Shown here: positions 1 to 6,696 of the stretch, one piece after another
Layout of the letters: every line of letters begins with the position of its first letter
Position numbering within the stretch: position 1 is the stretch's first letter
DNA from: Neisseria lactamica NS19
GTDB taxonomy: Bacteria; Pseudomonadota; Gammaproteobacteria; Burkholderiales; Neisseriaceae
Reading direction: 5' to 3'
Length of the DNA stretch: 14,424 bases
Assembly: GCA_000193795.2 (NCBI GenBank)
Contig: AEPI01000128.1
Location: 1-14,424, forward strand
Translations under genes and position numbers: made by a program
Notes under the pieces: generated by a model
The model's database searches: none
Told to the model about the DNA's origin: nothing
Seen by the model: only the letters and a program-made list of their open reading frames with translations

Positions 1-224
1 AGGAATGAAAAAGCAACAGGAATTTATCGGAAAAACCGAAACTTCTCCGCCGTCGTTCCCGCGAAAGCGGGAATCCAGACTCGGAAACCGCAGAAATTTA
101 TCGGAAAAACAGAAACTTCTCCGCCGTCGTTCTCGCGAAAGCGGGAATCTAGGAATGAAAAGCAACAGGAATTTATCGGAAATAACTGAAACCGAACGGA
201 CCGGATTCCCGCCTGCGCGGGAAT
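1..224. repeat. dRS3/NIMR neisserial repeat array
   Basis: Three copies of the 20-bp dRS3 palindrome lie at 55-74, 129-148 and 205-224. The third is a perfect ATTCCCGCCTGCGCGGGAAT; the first two have G for the first A, and the second also has CTC for CCC. They sit 74 and 76 bp apart and are separated by near-identical RS-type spacers with the shared word AATTTATCGGAAA. The leader at 1-30 recurs almost exactly at 151-179. Such arrays are typical of Neisseria intergenic DNA, and dRS3 is the known insertion target of Nf-type filamentous prophages. The short reading frame across this stretch is repeat sequence, not a gene. Confidence 0.9.
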
Positions 225-233
225 GACGGCTCA

Positions 234-388
234 TATAGTGGATGAACAAAAATCAGGACAAGGCGACGAAGCCGCAGACAGTACAAATAGTACGGAACCG
301 ATTCACTTGGTGCTTCAGCACCTTAGAGAATCGTTCTCTTTGAGCCAAGGCGAGGCAACGCCGTACCGATTTTTGTTAGTCCACTATA
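234..388. repeat. Correia repeat enclosed element (full-length CREE), copy 1
   Basis: A 155-bp element is bounded by TATAGTGG at 234-241 and CCACTATA at 381-388, with the TA ends expected from insertion at a TA dinucleotide. The length is that of the full-size CREE class, which is thought to be mobilised as a MITE. It is almost identical to the element at 13752-13906 in reverse complement: I count 6 differences in 155 positions. It abuts the dRS3 array on its left. No coding function is seen. Confidence 0.93.
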
Positions 389-452
389 CATCACCCAAAA
401 CCCAAAAAATTGAAACCGGACAGACGAAATTCCCTCTTCGCGAGGACGGCAG

Positions 453-481
453 ATGCCGTCTGAAAGACTTTCAGACGGCAT
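453..481. terminator. Inverted DUS pair (possible bidirectional terminator)
   Basis: ATGCCGTCTGAA at 453-464 is followed after 5 nt by its reverse complement at 470-481, giving a 12-bp stem with a tight loop. Inverted DUS pairs commonly act as factor-independent terminators in Neisseria. No gene in the window ends directly beside it on either strand, because the permease already has its own terminator at 515-552. It may serve an unseen gene or simply be an uptake site. Confidence 0.6.
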
Positions 482-718
482 AGGGCGTTTTCTCTTTGAA
501 TTTAAATTTGCCGCAAAAAAGCCGCCTCAAATGTTTCAACACACAGGGCGGCACATAAAGCATCGCCCTATGTGTCGTCCTGATTTGGAAGGGGTTGCAC
601 CCCTCCCGAATAAAGTCTGATCCTACCGCTCCGAAGAACGGATGTCCAAGTGGCGGGGTTTCAACCGAAAAGGAAACACGATGAATACCCGGGCAGCTTT
701 TTGTTGATATGACTCCAA
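482..718. other. Intergenic region, no gene seen
   Basis: Apart from the terminator at 515-552 this stretch holds no credible coding frame. It contains two further hairpins: AGGGG/CCCCT at 590-604, and a nested stem at 626-656 in which outer CCGC pairs with GCGG and inner TCCG pairs with CGGA. Part of it would lie in the 3' untranslated region of the permease message. I see no tRNA or recognised RNA family. Confidence 0.5.
515..552 (-). terminator. Rho-independent terminator downstream of the ABC permease
   Basis: Read on the minus strand, GCCGCC (552-547) pairs with GGCGGC (526-521) across a 20-nt loop, followed at once by six T residues (520-515). It lies about 167 nt beyond the permease stop codon. 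This suggests the permease transcript ends here and is not joined to genes further left. Confidence 0.55.
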
Positions 719-1465
719 TCAGCGGTGTTGCGGATTGTAACGTTTTTCCAAACGCAGGAATATCCAGCCTAAGAAAGTCGTCATCAGAAGATAAATCAGG
801 GCGACGGTGTAAAGCGGTTCTTCATAAACCGAATACCGGCCCGTAATCGTATTCTGAACATACGCCAATTCCGCCACGGCAATCACCGACAACAGGGAGC
901 TGTCTTTCAGCAGCGTGATAAATTCGCTTGCCAAAGGCGGCAGCATACGGCGCAATGCCTGCGGCAGAATCACATAGCGCATCGCCTGCGGATAGGTCAT
1001 ACCCAAAGAACGCGCCGCCTCCATCTGCCCTTTGTCGACGGACTGGATGCCGGCACGAAAAATTTCACAAATATACGCCCCCGAGTTGGCAATCAATGCC
1101 AAGGAACCGGCAATCAGCGGGCCGTATCCTCGGCGCAGCTCAATGGCGGCATCGCCGCTGACCAAAATGCCGTCTGAAGGGTGGACGAAAAACGGAAACC
1201 ACACATACGCCCAAATCACAATCTGCACAAACAGCGGCGTACCCCGGAACAGGGTAACGTACAACAGGGAAAACTTACGCAACGCCCACGCCAGCACGCG
1301 CATCGGCGCACCCGCCTTTTCTAATTTAATTAGGCGCGCCAACGCCAGCAACAGCCCCAATACCGAACCGCCCGCCGTCGCCACGACCGTCAGCCCCAAG
1401 GTTGTCAGTGCGCCGTAAAGGAACATCCAGCGGTATTCGTAAATAATGTCAAAACGAAAATCCAT
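719..1465 (-). CDS. Polar amino-acid ABC transporter permease
   Basis: Inner-membrane permease of the HisM/GlnP type, 248 residues, the usual size for this family. Hydrophobic segments start at about residue 14, and the family word RGTPLFVQ is at 74-81. The cytoplasmic EAA loop at 149-172 (EAARSLGM followed by ILPQALRRMLP) docks with the ATPase subunit and identifies the family. The substrate would be a polar amino acid such as glutamine, glutamate or cystine; the sequence does not say which. No ATPase or binding-protein gene is adjacent inside the window: upstream is the thermonuclease gene, and downstream come a terminator and repeats. A lipoprotein of the matching type begins at the far right edge (14347). 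The chosen start is the first ATG; the ribosome binding site is weak. A DUS lies inside the gene at 1167-1178. Confidence 0.93.
   Translation of the reverse strand: MDFRFDIIYEYRWMFLYGALTTLGLTVVATAGGSVLGLLLALARLIKLEKAGAPMRVLAWALRKFSLLYVTLFRGTPLFVQIVIWAYVWFPFFVHPSDGILVSGDAAIELRRGYGPLIAGSLALIANSGAYICEIFRAGIQSVDKGQMEAARSLGMTYPQAMRYVILPQALRRMLPPLASEFITLLKDSSLLSVIAVAELAYVQNTITGRYSVYEEPLYTVALIYLLMTTFLGWIFLRLEKRYNPQHR
1167..1178 (+). repeat. DNA uptake sequence (12-mer) within the permease gene
   Basis: A perfect ATGCCGTCTGAA lies inside coding sequence and is read through by the permease frame. It serves as a recognition site for neisserial natural transformation. Confidence 0.95.
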
Positions 1466-1532
1466 ATACCGTCCGTATCAAAAACCGGCGGAACTGCCGC
1501 CGTCGCAAAATAATCCGCCATTCTACCGTAAA

Positions 1533-1572
1533 AACCGCCGCCTGAATTTTTTTATCGCGGCAGACGGCGGTT
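1533..1572. repeat. Inverted repeat between thermonuclease and permease genes
   Basis: AACCGCCG at 1533-1540 pairs with CGGCGGTT at 1565-1572 across a 24-nt, T-rich loop. It lies in the 178-nt gap upstream of the permease and downstream of the nuclease. It could be part of the nuclease terminator or the permease leader; no clean T-tract settles which. Confidence 0.4.
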
Positions 1573-1605
1573 GCGCGTTTCCGCAAAAATGCAGGGCGCG
1601 CGGTT

Positions 1606-1617
1606 TTCAGACGGCAT
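1606..1617 (-). repeat. DNA uptake sequence (12-mer) 3' of the thermonuclease gene
   Basis: Perfect TTCAGACGGCAT, single copy without an inverted partner, 27 nt past the nuclease stop codon. On the minus strand the flanking AAATGC/GCATTT could form a weak stem ending in T residues. Confidence 0.9.
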
Positions 1618-1643
1618 TTGCCGTTCAAAGCCGTGCGGTGTCT

Positions 1644-2315
1644 TTACCAAATGCCCAACCATTCGCCCACGGAATCCGTCCAATCCTTATTGCCCCCGCC
1701 GCTCCTGCCTGCCCGGCGGTATGCCCACGGCGCTTGCGGATTTTTAGCTTTCCACAACCCTTTGCGCTCCCTTTCCGCCCGAATTTGAGCGTCGGCATAG
1801 TCGGCAAAATCCGCCTTATCCTGCTGTTTCTTGGCATAACTTTCGTAATGCCATGCAGCACCGTCCTCAATCTGCATCAGGTTCAAATCGGTTTTTCCGG
1901 CAGAAACCTGCGCCACTTCGCGCTGATAACGGTCGGTATCGAACACGCGGACGCTGACCTTTCTGCCTTCCGCCGCCGCGCGCAGGTTGTCGCGCGAACG
2001 CGTACCGTAAGCCTGCTTCATCTCCGGTGCGTCGATATACGCCATCCGGATTTTGTGTTTCGCACCGTCGCCGTCGATGACGTGCAGGGTGTCGCCGTCA
2101 TAGACTTTGGACACCGTGCCTGTGTAGCTGCGGCCGGATTTTGCCGATGCACGGCGGCGAACGGGCGCGCCGGAACCCGCGTCCCCTGCCGAGCCGAGTA
2201 CGTCGAGTACGGCAACCGCCGTCCGCACCGCCTCACTGCCGTATCCCGTATAACCCAACGCGCCCAGAAGCGACAGGGCGACGGTAAGCCATTTCATGAT
2301 TTTTTTAATCTGCAT
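1644..2315 (-). CDS. nuc: Secreted thermonuclease (staphylococcal nuclease-like, Nuc)
   Basis: SNase-fold endonuclease. From the ATG at 2315 the product has 223 residues: a lysine-bearing N-terminus and hydrophobic stretch (signal peptide or anchor), a low-complexity Arg/Ala/Gly linker, then the nuclease domain from about residue 60. Catalytic positions are present: DGDT with the calcium-binding Asp (about 73-76), IRMAYIDAPE giving the R35/D40/E43 equivalents (R90, D95, E98), and DRYQRE giving the R87 equivalent (R132). The gonococcal homologue is a known secreted nuclease that degrades neutrophil extracellular traps. The frame is open to 2345, but that start lies inside the rpiA terminator. 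ATG 2297 (217 residues) is an equally possible start; neither has a clear Shine-Dalgarno. It stands alone between rpiA and the permease. Confidence 0.9.
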   Translation of the reverse strand: MQIKKIMKWLTVALSLLGALGYTGYGSEAVRTAVAVLDVLGSAGDAGSGAPVRRRASAKSGRSYTGTVSKVYDGDTLHVIDGDGAKHKIRMAYIDAPEMKQAYGTRSRDNLRAAAEGRKVSVRVFDTDRYQREVAQVSAGKTDLNLMQIEDGAAWHYESYAKKQQDKADFADYADAQIRAERERKGLWKAKNPQAPWAYRRAGRSGGGNKDWTDSVGEWLGIW

Positions 2316-2330
2316 ATTTTTTAAATGCCG

Positions 2331-2370
2331 ATGCCGTCTTAACATCTCGGAACCGGATTTCAGACGGCAT
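2331..2370 (-). terminator. Imperfect inverted DUS pair terminating rpiA
   Basis: TTCAGACGGCAT at 2359-2370 pairs with ATGCCGTCT at 2331-2339, the second arm being a degenerate DUS ending TTAA. It begins 13 nt past the rpiA stop. The stem is 9 bp with a long loop and no strong T-tract, so termination may be partial. It covers the first possible start codon of the nuclease frame, which argues for a start further inside. Confidence 0.7.
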
Positions 2371-2383
2371 CTTAAGGTCAGGA

Positions 2384-3055
2384 TTACCCTTGGCAGGGAT
2401 AAATGACTTTCGCACCTGCCGCCGTTCCCAAAACCAACACATCGGCGGCATCGCGGGCGAATATTCCGTTTTCGAGCACGCCGGTGATTTTGTTGATTTC
2501 GTCTTCCATCGTCAGCGGTTTGTCGATATTCAAACCGTAGACATCGACAATTTGGTTACCGTAGAAAGTGGTGTAGCCGATACGCAATTCAGGCTGTCCG
2601 CCCATAGCGAGCAGTTTGCGCGAAACAAGGGACCGCGCGCTTTCGACGACTTCCACGGGCAGAGGGAATTTGCCCAAACGTGAAACATATTTGCTTTCGT
2701 CCGCAATGCAGACGAATTTTTCTGATGCGCTGGCGACAATTTTCTCGTTGAGATGCGCGCCGCCGCCGCCTTTAATCATTTGCAGGGCGTGGTTGACTTC
2801 GTCCGCACCGTCGATATAGACCGCCAAACCGGACACTTCGTTCAAAGAAACGACGGGAATATCATATTGGGCGAGCAGTTCGCTGGATTTTTTGGAAGTG
2901 GATACCGCGCCTTTGATTTTTTTGCCGCTTTTGCCCAAGGCTTCGATGAAAAAGTTGATGGTCGAACCGGTACCGATACCGATATATTCGTTTTCGGGTA
3001 CGAATTCGACCGCCTTTTCCGCTGCAATGCGCTTGAGTTCGTCTTGTGTCGTCAT
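2384..3055 (-). CDS. rpiA: Ribose-5-phosphate isomerase A
   Basis: Interconverts ribose-5-phosphate and ribulose-5-phosphate in the non-oxidative pentose phosphate pathway, in the cytosol. The 223-residue product matches the usual family length (219 in E. coli). The phosphate-binding GIGTGST is at 26-32, YIDGADE at 80-86 with both catalytic Asp residues, and KGGGGAHLNEK at 95-105 with the catalytic Lys95 and Glu104. The ATG at 3055 has a good AAGGA Shine-Dalgarno 8 nt upstream. It lies 76 nt downstream of ispF on the same strand and is probably the last gene of the dnaQ-ispD-ispF-rpiA run, ended by the DUS hairpin at 2331-2370. Confidence 0.98.
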   Translation of the reverse strand: MTTQDELKRIAAEKAVEFVPENEYIGIGTGSTINFFIEALGKSGKKIKGAVSTSKKSSELLAQYDIPVVSLNEVSGLAVYIDGADEVNHALQMIKGGGGAHLNEKIVASASEKFVCIADESKYVSRLGKFPLPVEVVESARSLVSRKLLAMGGQPELRIGYTTFYGNQIVDVYGLNIDKPLTMEDEINKITGVLENGIFARDAADVLVLGTAAGAKVIYPCQG

Positions 3056-3131
3056 ATTTTTGTCCTTTGGAAAACCGTATCAACAAACAGCCGCCATCTT
3101 AACATTTTTTTGCACGCCCTGCCTGCCGCGT

Positions 3132-3614
3132 TCAAATGTGTGCCAGCAATACCGCCGCCTGCGCCTCTATGCCTTCCATGCGCCCGAGATAACCGAGTTT
3201 TTCGTTGGTTTTCCCTTTAATGTTGACACATGAAACATCTATGCCCAAATCGGCGGCGATGTTTGCCCGCATTTGAGGGATGTGCGGCGCGAGCTTGGGT
3301 TTTTGTGCAATGACGGTCGTATCGACATTGACGACGCGCCACCCTTGCGCCTGAACGCTTTGATACGCCGCACGCAAAAGGGCGCGGCTGTCCGCATCTT
3401 TGAACTCGGCAGCGGTGTCGGGGAAATGGCTGCCGATGTCGCCCAAACCTGCCGCGCCGAGCAATGCGTCGGTAACGGCGTGCAACAGCGCGTCGGCATC
3501 GGAATGTCCGAGCAGCCCTTTTTCAAATGGGATTTCAACTCCGCCGAGTATCAGCTTTCTGCCTTCGGTCAGTTGGTGGACATCGTAACCCTGTCCGATA
3601 CGGATGTTCGTCAT
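3132..3614 (-). CDS. ispF: 2-C-methyl-D-erythritol 2,4-cyclodiphosphate synthase
   Basis: Fifth enzyme of the MEP isoprenoid pathway; converts CDP-ME 2-phosphate to MEcPP with release of CMP, as a zinc-dependent trimer. The 160-residue product equals the usual length. Zinc ligands are visible as D11 and H13 (GYDVHQL) and H45 (in SDADALLHAVTDALLG). GDIGSHFPD, DTTVIAQKPKL and the C-terminal IKGKTNEKLGYLGR are all conserved. The frame is open to 3656, but those 14 extra codons read through a DUS; ATG 3614 has an AGGA site upstream and gives the canonical N-terminus. It starts 31 nt after ispD, which makes the preceding enzyme but one of the same pathway. Confidence 0.98.
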   Translation of the reverse strand: MTNIRIGQGYDVHQLTEGRKLILGGVEIPFEKGLLGHSDADALLHAVTDALLGAAGLGDIGSHFPDTAAEFKDADSRALLRAAYQSVQAQGWRVVNVDTTVIAQKPKLAPHIPQMRANIAADLGIDVSCVNIKGKTNEKLGYLGRMEGIEAQAAVLLAHI

Positions 3615-3644
3615 AATTTTTGTTCCTGATGATTTGGATTGAAG

Positions 3645-3656
3645 TTCAGACGGCAT
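3645..3656 (-). repeat. DNA uptake sequence overlapping the ispD stop codon
   Basis: Perfect 12-mer DUS. On the coding strand its GCC GTC TGA supplies the last two codons (Ala, Val) and the stop codon of ispD. It sits in the short ispD-ispF gap. Confidence 0.95.
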
Positions 3657-4335
3657 TGAGCAGCAGCCTGACCAGCCGCTCGTCCTGAGGCTGCGTCAGT
3701 TTCAAATTGCACGCGTCGCCCTGTATCAGCAGCGGACGCACACCCAGTTTTTCTACGGCGGACGCTTCATCGGTAATGCCGTCCAAATTTTCCGCAGCCA
3801 ATGCGCGGTACAGCAGCCCGGTACGGAAAAGCTGGGGCGTTTGCGCCTGCCAAAGCCCCGAACGGTCGACAGTTGCACTGATTTCTCCGCCTTCTCCGCG
3901 CTTGAGCGTATCGGCAACGGGAATTGCCAAAATCCCGCCTTCGGCAGCGTTGCCCGCCTGTTCTATCAACCGCGTCAATGCTTCAGACGGCAGGCAGCAG
4001 CGGGCGGCATCGTGTACCAGAATATTGTCGGTTTCCGCCGCCAAACCGGTTTCCAACAGTTTTTCCACACCGTTGCGGACGGTTTCGGCGCGGGTCTGTC
4101 CGCCGTTTTTCCAGACTTCCACACCGGCAAATGCCGTCTGAAAACCATCGGCAAGGACATCTTCCGGTGATACGGCGACAACCGTCATATCGATGGACGG
4201 ATGATTTTGGAAAATGCAAACCGTATGCTCCAGAACCGTTTTTCCGCCGATTTCGACATACTGCTTGGGTTTGTCCGCACCGAAACGTGCCCCAATGCCC
4301 GCAGCGGGAATCAGCGCGATATTTTTGCGTTTCAT
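3646..4335 (-). CDS. ispD: 2-C-methyl-D-erythritol 4-phosphate cytidylyltransferase
   Basis: Third enzyme of the MEP pathway; joins CTP and MEP to give CDP-ME. The 229-residue product has the nucleotide-binding loop PAAGIGARFG at 10-19 followed by KPKQY (22-26), GGQTRAETVRNGV (78-90), VHDAARCCL (107-115) with the substrate-contacting Asp, and TPQLFR and TDEASAVE in the C-terminal half. Its ATG overlaps the dnaQ stop by 4 nt (ATGA), so the two genes are likely translationally coupled. Three DUS copies lie in or at the end of it (3645, 3982, 4131), a high density. ispE is not in the window. Confidence 0.98.
   Translation of the reverse strand: MKRKNIALIPAAGIGARFGADKPKQYVEIGGKTVLEHTVCIFQNHPSIDMTVVAVSPEDVLADGFQTAFAGVEVWKNGGQTRAETVRNGVEKLLETGLAAETDNILVHDAARCCLPSEALTRLIEQAGNAAEGGILAIPVADTLKRGEGGEISATVDRSGLWQAQTPQLFRTGLLYRALAAENLDGITDEASAVEKLGVRPLLIQGDACNLKLTQPQDERLVRLLLNAV
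3982..3991 (-). repeat. DNA uptake sequence (10-mer) within ispD
   Basis: Core TTCAGACGGC, with the outer T of the 12-mer replaced by G. It lies within the coding sequence. Confidence 0.85.
4131..4142 (+). repeat. DNA uptake sequence (12-mer) within ispD
   Basis: Perfect ATGCCGTCTGAA inside the ispD coding sequence, in the opposite orientation to the two other DUS copies of this gene. Confidence 0.95.
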
Positions 4336-5066
4336 GCGTTTTCCCCGCCGTTTTCAAACGGCACGGCTTCCTTGCGCCAAATACAGGAATCACCCAAGCC
4401 GTCGAGGTATTTTTCGTGCTCCGCCAGTTCGGCTTCATCCGCCTTAATCACTTTCAATTTGGCACCGCGTTTCATTTCGGCAGATGCAACAGGTTGGGCT
4501 GCCGGCTCTTCCTTTTCGTCCTCCCCCATCAGGTCGAACTGCCGCCGCGTCATCGCCAGATAAACTTCACCCAAAAGCTCGCAGTCGATCAGCGCGCCGT
4601 GCAGGACGCGCTTGCTGCGGTCGACGGAAAAACGGTTGCACAGGGCATCCAAGCTGGCTTTCTGCCCGGGAAACATCTCGCGCGCCATTGACAAAGTATC
4701 GGTAACGGTGCAGCCGAGTTCCTCGACAGTCGGCAGCCCCATCCGGCGGAATTCCATATTGAGGAAGCCCACGTCGAATTTCGCGTTGTGGATAATCAGT
4801 TCCGCACCGCGCAAAAAATCGGCAATCTGCCTGCCGACCTCTGCAAACGGCGGCGCGTTTTTCCCTTCCAAAACCTCTATCGTCAAACCGTGCACCTTCG
4901 CCGCCTCTTCGGGCATATCGCGCTCGGGATGGACATAAAGGTGCAGGTTTTTGTCGGTCATTTGGCGGTTGACCATTTCCAAACCGGCAAACTCGACCAA
5001 GCGGTCGCTGCCGTCGGCATACAGGCCGGTGGTTTCGGTATCGAGGATAATCTGTCGTTTAATCAT
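4332..5066 (-). CDS. dnaQ: DNA polymerase III epsilon subunit (3'-5' proofreading exonuclease)
   Basis: Proofreading subunit of the replicative polymerase core. It is a DEDDh exonuclease of 244 residues, close to the E. coli length of 243. Exo I is LDTETTG with D9 and E11, Exo II is HNAKFDVGFL with D98, and Exo III is HGALIDCELL with H156 and D161. The alignment to E. coli epsilon is clear through EVYLAM at 167-172. The C-terminal 65 or so residues, which in E. coli bind the alpha subunit, are diverged and rich in Glu, Ala and Lys. The gene overlaps ispD by 4 nt. Upstream is a 156-nt gap that contains the repeat unit at 5095-5201. Confidence 0.97.
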   Translation of the reverse strand: MIKRQIILDTETTGLYADGSDRLVEFAGLEMVNRQMTDKNLHLYVHPERDMPEEAAKVHGLTIEVLEGKNAPPFAEVGRQIADFLRGAELIIHNAKFDVGFLNMEFRRMGLPTVEELGCTVTDTLSMAREMFPGQKASLDALCNRFSVDRSKRVLHGALIDCELLGEVYLAMTRRQFDLMGEDEKEEPAAQPVASAEMKRGAKLKVIKADEAELAEHEKYLDGLGDSCIWRKEAVPFENGGENA

Positions 5067-5094
5067 GTCTGTTTTCTTTCTTCAGTTTTGCATT

Positions 5095-5201
5095 GACTGA
5101 CTATTTTTTAGGCAGAGCATTTTTCTGTTTTTATTTCAACGTGCAAACTCACTTATTCACAGCGTGTTCACAACATTGGGCAGGCGGATTGTGTATTTCG
5201 G
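5095..5201. repeat. Unrecognised ~107-bp AT-rich repeat, copy A (lplT-dnaQ gap)
   Basis: One of three gapless-alignable copies in the window, the others being 8659-8765 and 8767-8873. It begins with GACTGACTATTTTTTA, identical over 16 nt to the start of copy B1. After 42 nt comes TTATTCACA (5153-5161), a perfect match to the DnaA-box consensus TTATNCACA, then N4 and a second NCACA at an 11-bp offset. TGTGTAT, inverted to the box, starts 37 nt after the start of the box. By hand count copy A matches B2 at 69 of 107 positions and B1 at 61 of 107. It fills almost the whole gap upstream of dnaQ. Confidence 0.72.
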
Positions 5202-5210
5202 TGCAGGCTG

Positions 5211-5222
5211 TTCAGACGGCAT
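5211..5222 (-). repeat. DNA uptake sequence directly after the lplT-like stop codon
   Basis: Perfect TTCAGACGGCAT abutting the stop codon at 5223-5225. There is no inverted partner, so it is not a hairpin terminator on its own. Confidence 0.93.
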
Positions 5223-6521
5223 TCAAGGTTTTTTCCTGATTGCCGCCGCGCCTAAAAACCGCCTTTCGCGCTTAATCAAAAATACCGCCAACGGAATATT
5301 GCCCAAGGCGACAATCAGATACAGCAGTGAAATGCTGTCAAACAAAAACAGCAGCACCGCGCTCAAAACGGCGGCGGCAACCATAAAGATGCCGTTAATG
5401 ATATTGTTGGCGGCAACGGCGCGGGCGCGGAAAGTCTCGCTGCTGGCGGTTTGCAGCCAGGTATAGAGCGGGACGGAGAAGAAGCCGCCGAAAAAGCCGA
5501 TCAGCATCATCACCGCCATCACGGGATATGCCCATCCTTGCGACAGAAACCAGAAAATGCCGTTCAGCCCTTCAAAACGATGACCGTGCGTCAGCCACAC
5601 CAAAACCAGGCCGCAAACCGTCAAACCGAACGCACCGACCGTTACCCAAGCCAACATCAGGCGTTCCCTGCCGAACTTGGCACACAGTACCGAACCGGCG
5701 GCAATACCGATGGAAAACAGGGCAAGCATCAGGTTAAAAACATTGTCGTTGCCGCCCAAATGGATTCGGGTGAAGGTCGGCAGTTGCGTCGTATAGGCCG
5801 CGCCGACAAACCAAAACCACGAAATACCGATAATGGCGGTAAAGACGGGTTTGTAGCGCACCGTTTCACGAAGCAGGGATTTTGTACCTCGGACAATATT
5901 CCACTCGATTTGGGTATCTGCCGCTTTGGCGGGTACGGACGGCATGAACAGGCTGCCCGCCGTACCGCCGACGGCGACCAGCAAAACCAGTATCCCGACA
6001 ATACAAGGCGGCGCGCCTGCCACCGCAGTCCCCAAAATCTGACCGAACAGGATGGCGATAAACGTACCCGATTCAATCAGGCTGTTGCCCATCATCAGCT
6101 CTTTGCCGTCGAGATAATCGGGCAGGATGGCGTATTTCAGCGGGCCGAACAGCGTCGATTGCGCGCCCATACAAAACAGGCACACCACGGAACGCGTATA
6201 AAACCCGTATGCCGCCACCGCCATAATGATGATTTCCAGCACCTTAACCCAACGCGCCAAAACGGCCTTGTCGAATTTGTTGCCCAACTGTCCCGACAGC
6301 GCGGAAAACAGGAAATACGGCAGGATAAACAGCAACGCGCCCAAGTTCAACATCTGTCCGGCAGGCAGGAAGCCGTTTTCCCCCAAACCGTAAAACCCGA
6401 TCATCACAAACAGCGCGGTTTTGAACACATTGTCGTTGAACGCGCCGAGAAACTGCGTAGCGAAAAGCGGGGCGAAACGGCGGCTTTTGCACAATCCCCG
6501 GACACCCTGCTCAACGTTCAT
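5223..6521 (-). CDS. lplT: MFS transporter of the LplT (lysophospholipid flippase) type
   Basis: Integral membrane transporter of 432 residues with about twelve hydrophobic segments. The signature LGAFNDNVFKTAL at 25-37 and the later STLFGPLKYAILPDYL are typical of LplT, the inner-membrane carrier that returns lysophospholipids for reacylation. The substrate here is inferred from the family and not shown; in many bacteria lplT is linked to an acyltransferase (aas), and none is visible next to it. The frame is open upstream to 6566, but ATG 6521 has an AGAGGA Shine-Dalgarno and gives a normal N-terminus; it overlaps ccoS by 11 nt, so coupling is likely. Third gene of the hypothetical-ccoS-lplT run. 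Confidence 0.88.
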   Translation of the reverse strand: MNVEQGVRGLCKSRRFAPLFATQFLGAFNDNVFKTALFVMIGFYGLGENGFLPAGQMLNLGALLFILPYFLFSALSGQLGNKFDKAVLARWVKVLEIIIMAVAAYGFYTRSVVCLFCMGAQSTLFGPLKYAILPDYLDGKELMMGNSLIESGTFIAILFGQILGTAVAGAPPCIVGILVLLVAVGGTAGSLFMPSVPAKAADTQIEWNIVRGTKSLLRETVRYKPVFTAIIGISWFWFVGAAYTTQLPTFTRIHLGGNDNVFNLMLALFSIGIAAGSVLCAKFGRERLMLAWVTVGAFGLTVCGLVLVWLTHGHRFEGLNGIFWFLSQGWAYPVMAVMMLIGFFGGFFSVPLYTWLQTASSETFRARAVAANNIINGIFMVAAAVLSAVLLFLFDSISLLYLIVALGNIPLAVFLIKRERRFLGAAAIRKKP

Positions 6522-6696
6522 CTTTTTCCTCTTTCTTTTCAAGCAATTTGCTTGTCGAATCATCATCCATCAGAATGCGGTGCGCCGGCCCTTCCAAGTC
6601 GTCAAACTGCCCGTTTTTCCCCGACCACCAAAAAAACCAGCCGATGGCAAACGCCAAAATAATGCTGATGGGTACCAATATAAACATACTTTCCAT
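6511..6696 (-). CDS. ccoS: cbb3-type cytochrome oxidase assembly protein CcoS
   Basis: Small single-span membrane protein of 61 residues needed for maturation of cbb3 oxidase, the only terminal haem-copper oxidase of pathogenic Neisseria. It has one N-terminal transmembrane segment (about residues 4-24) followed by the family signature GQFDDLEGPAHRILMDDD, then a charged Lys/Glu tail. The start ATG at 6696 shares bases with the upstream stop codon (TGATG) and has AGGGA 7 nt before it; a GTG one codon earlier is the alternative. It is not next to ccoNOPQ or ccoI here and is instead coupled to a hypothetical gene and an MFS transporter. Confidence 0.93.
   Translation of the reverse strand: MESMFILVPISIILAFAIGWFFWWSGKNGQFDDLEGPAHRILMDDDSTSKLLEKKEEKDER

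Noticed and set aside
1..224. CRISPR array, suggested by regularly spaced short palindromes
   Set aside because: The palindromes are dRS3 and the spacers are near-copies of each other, unlike the unique spacers of a CRISPR array.
5..226. 73-residue frame in the dRS3 array
   Set aside because: It is translated repeat; the recurring PRKRES/RSRESGN words are typical of dRS3 read-through, not of a gene.
1446..2324. 292-residue plus-strand frame opposite the thermonuclease
   Set aside because: It is a shadow of the nuclease gene; the minus-strand protein has all SNase catalytic motifs.
5451..6662. 403-residue plus-strand frame opposite lplT/ccoS
   Set aside because: Low-complexity Gln/Arg/His-rich translation of the antisense strand of a GC-rich membrane-protein gene.
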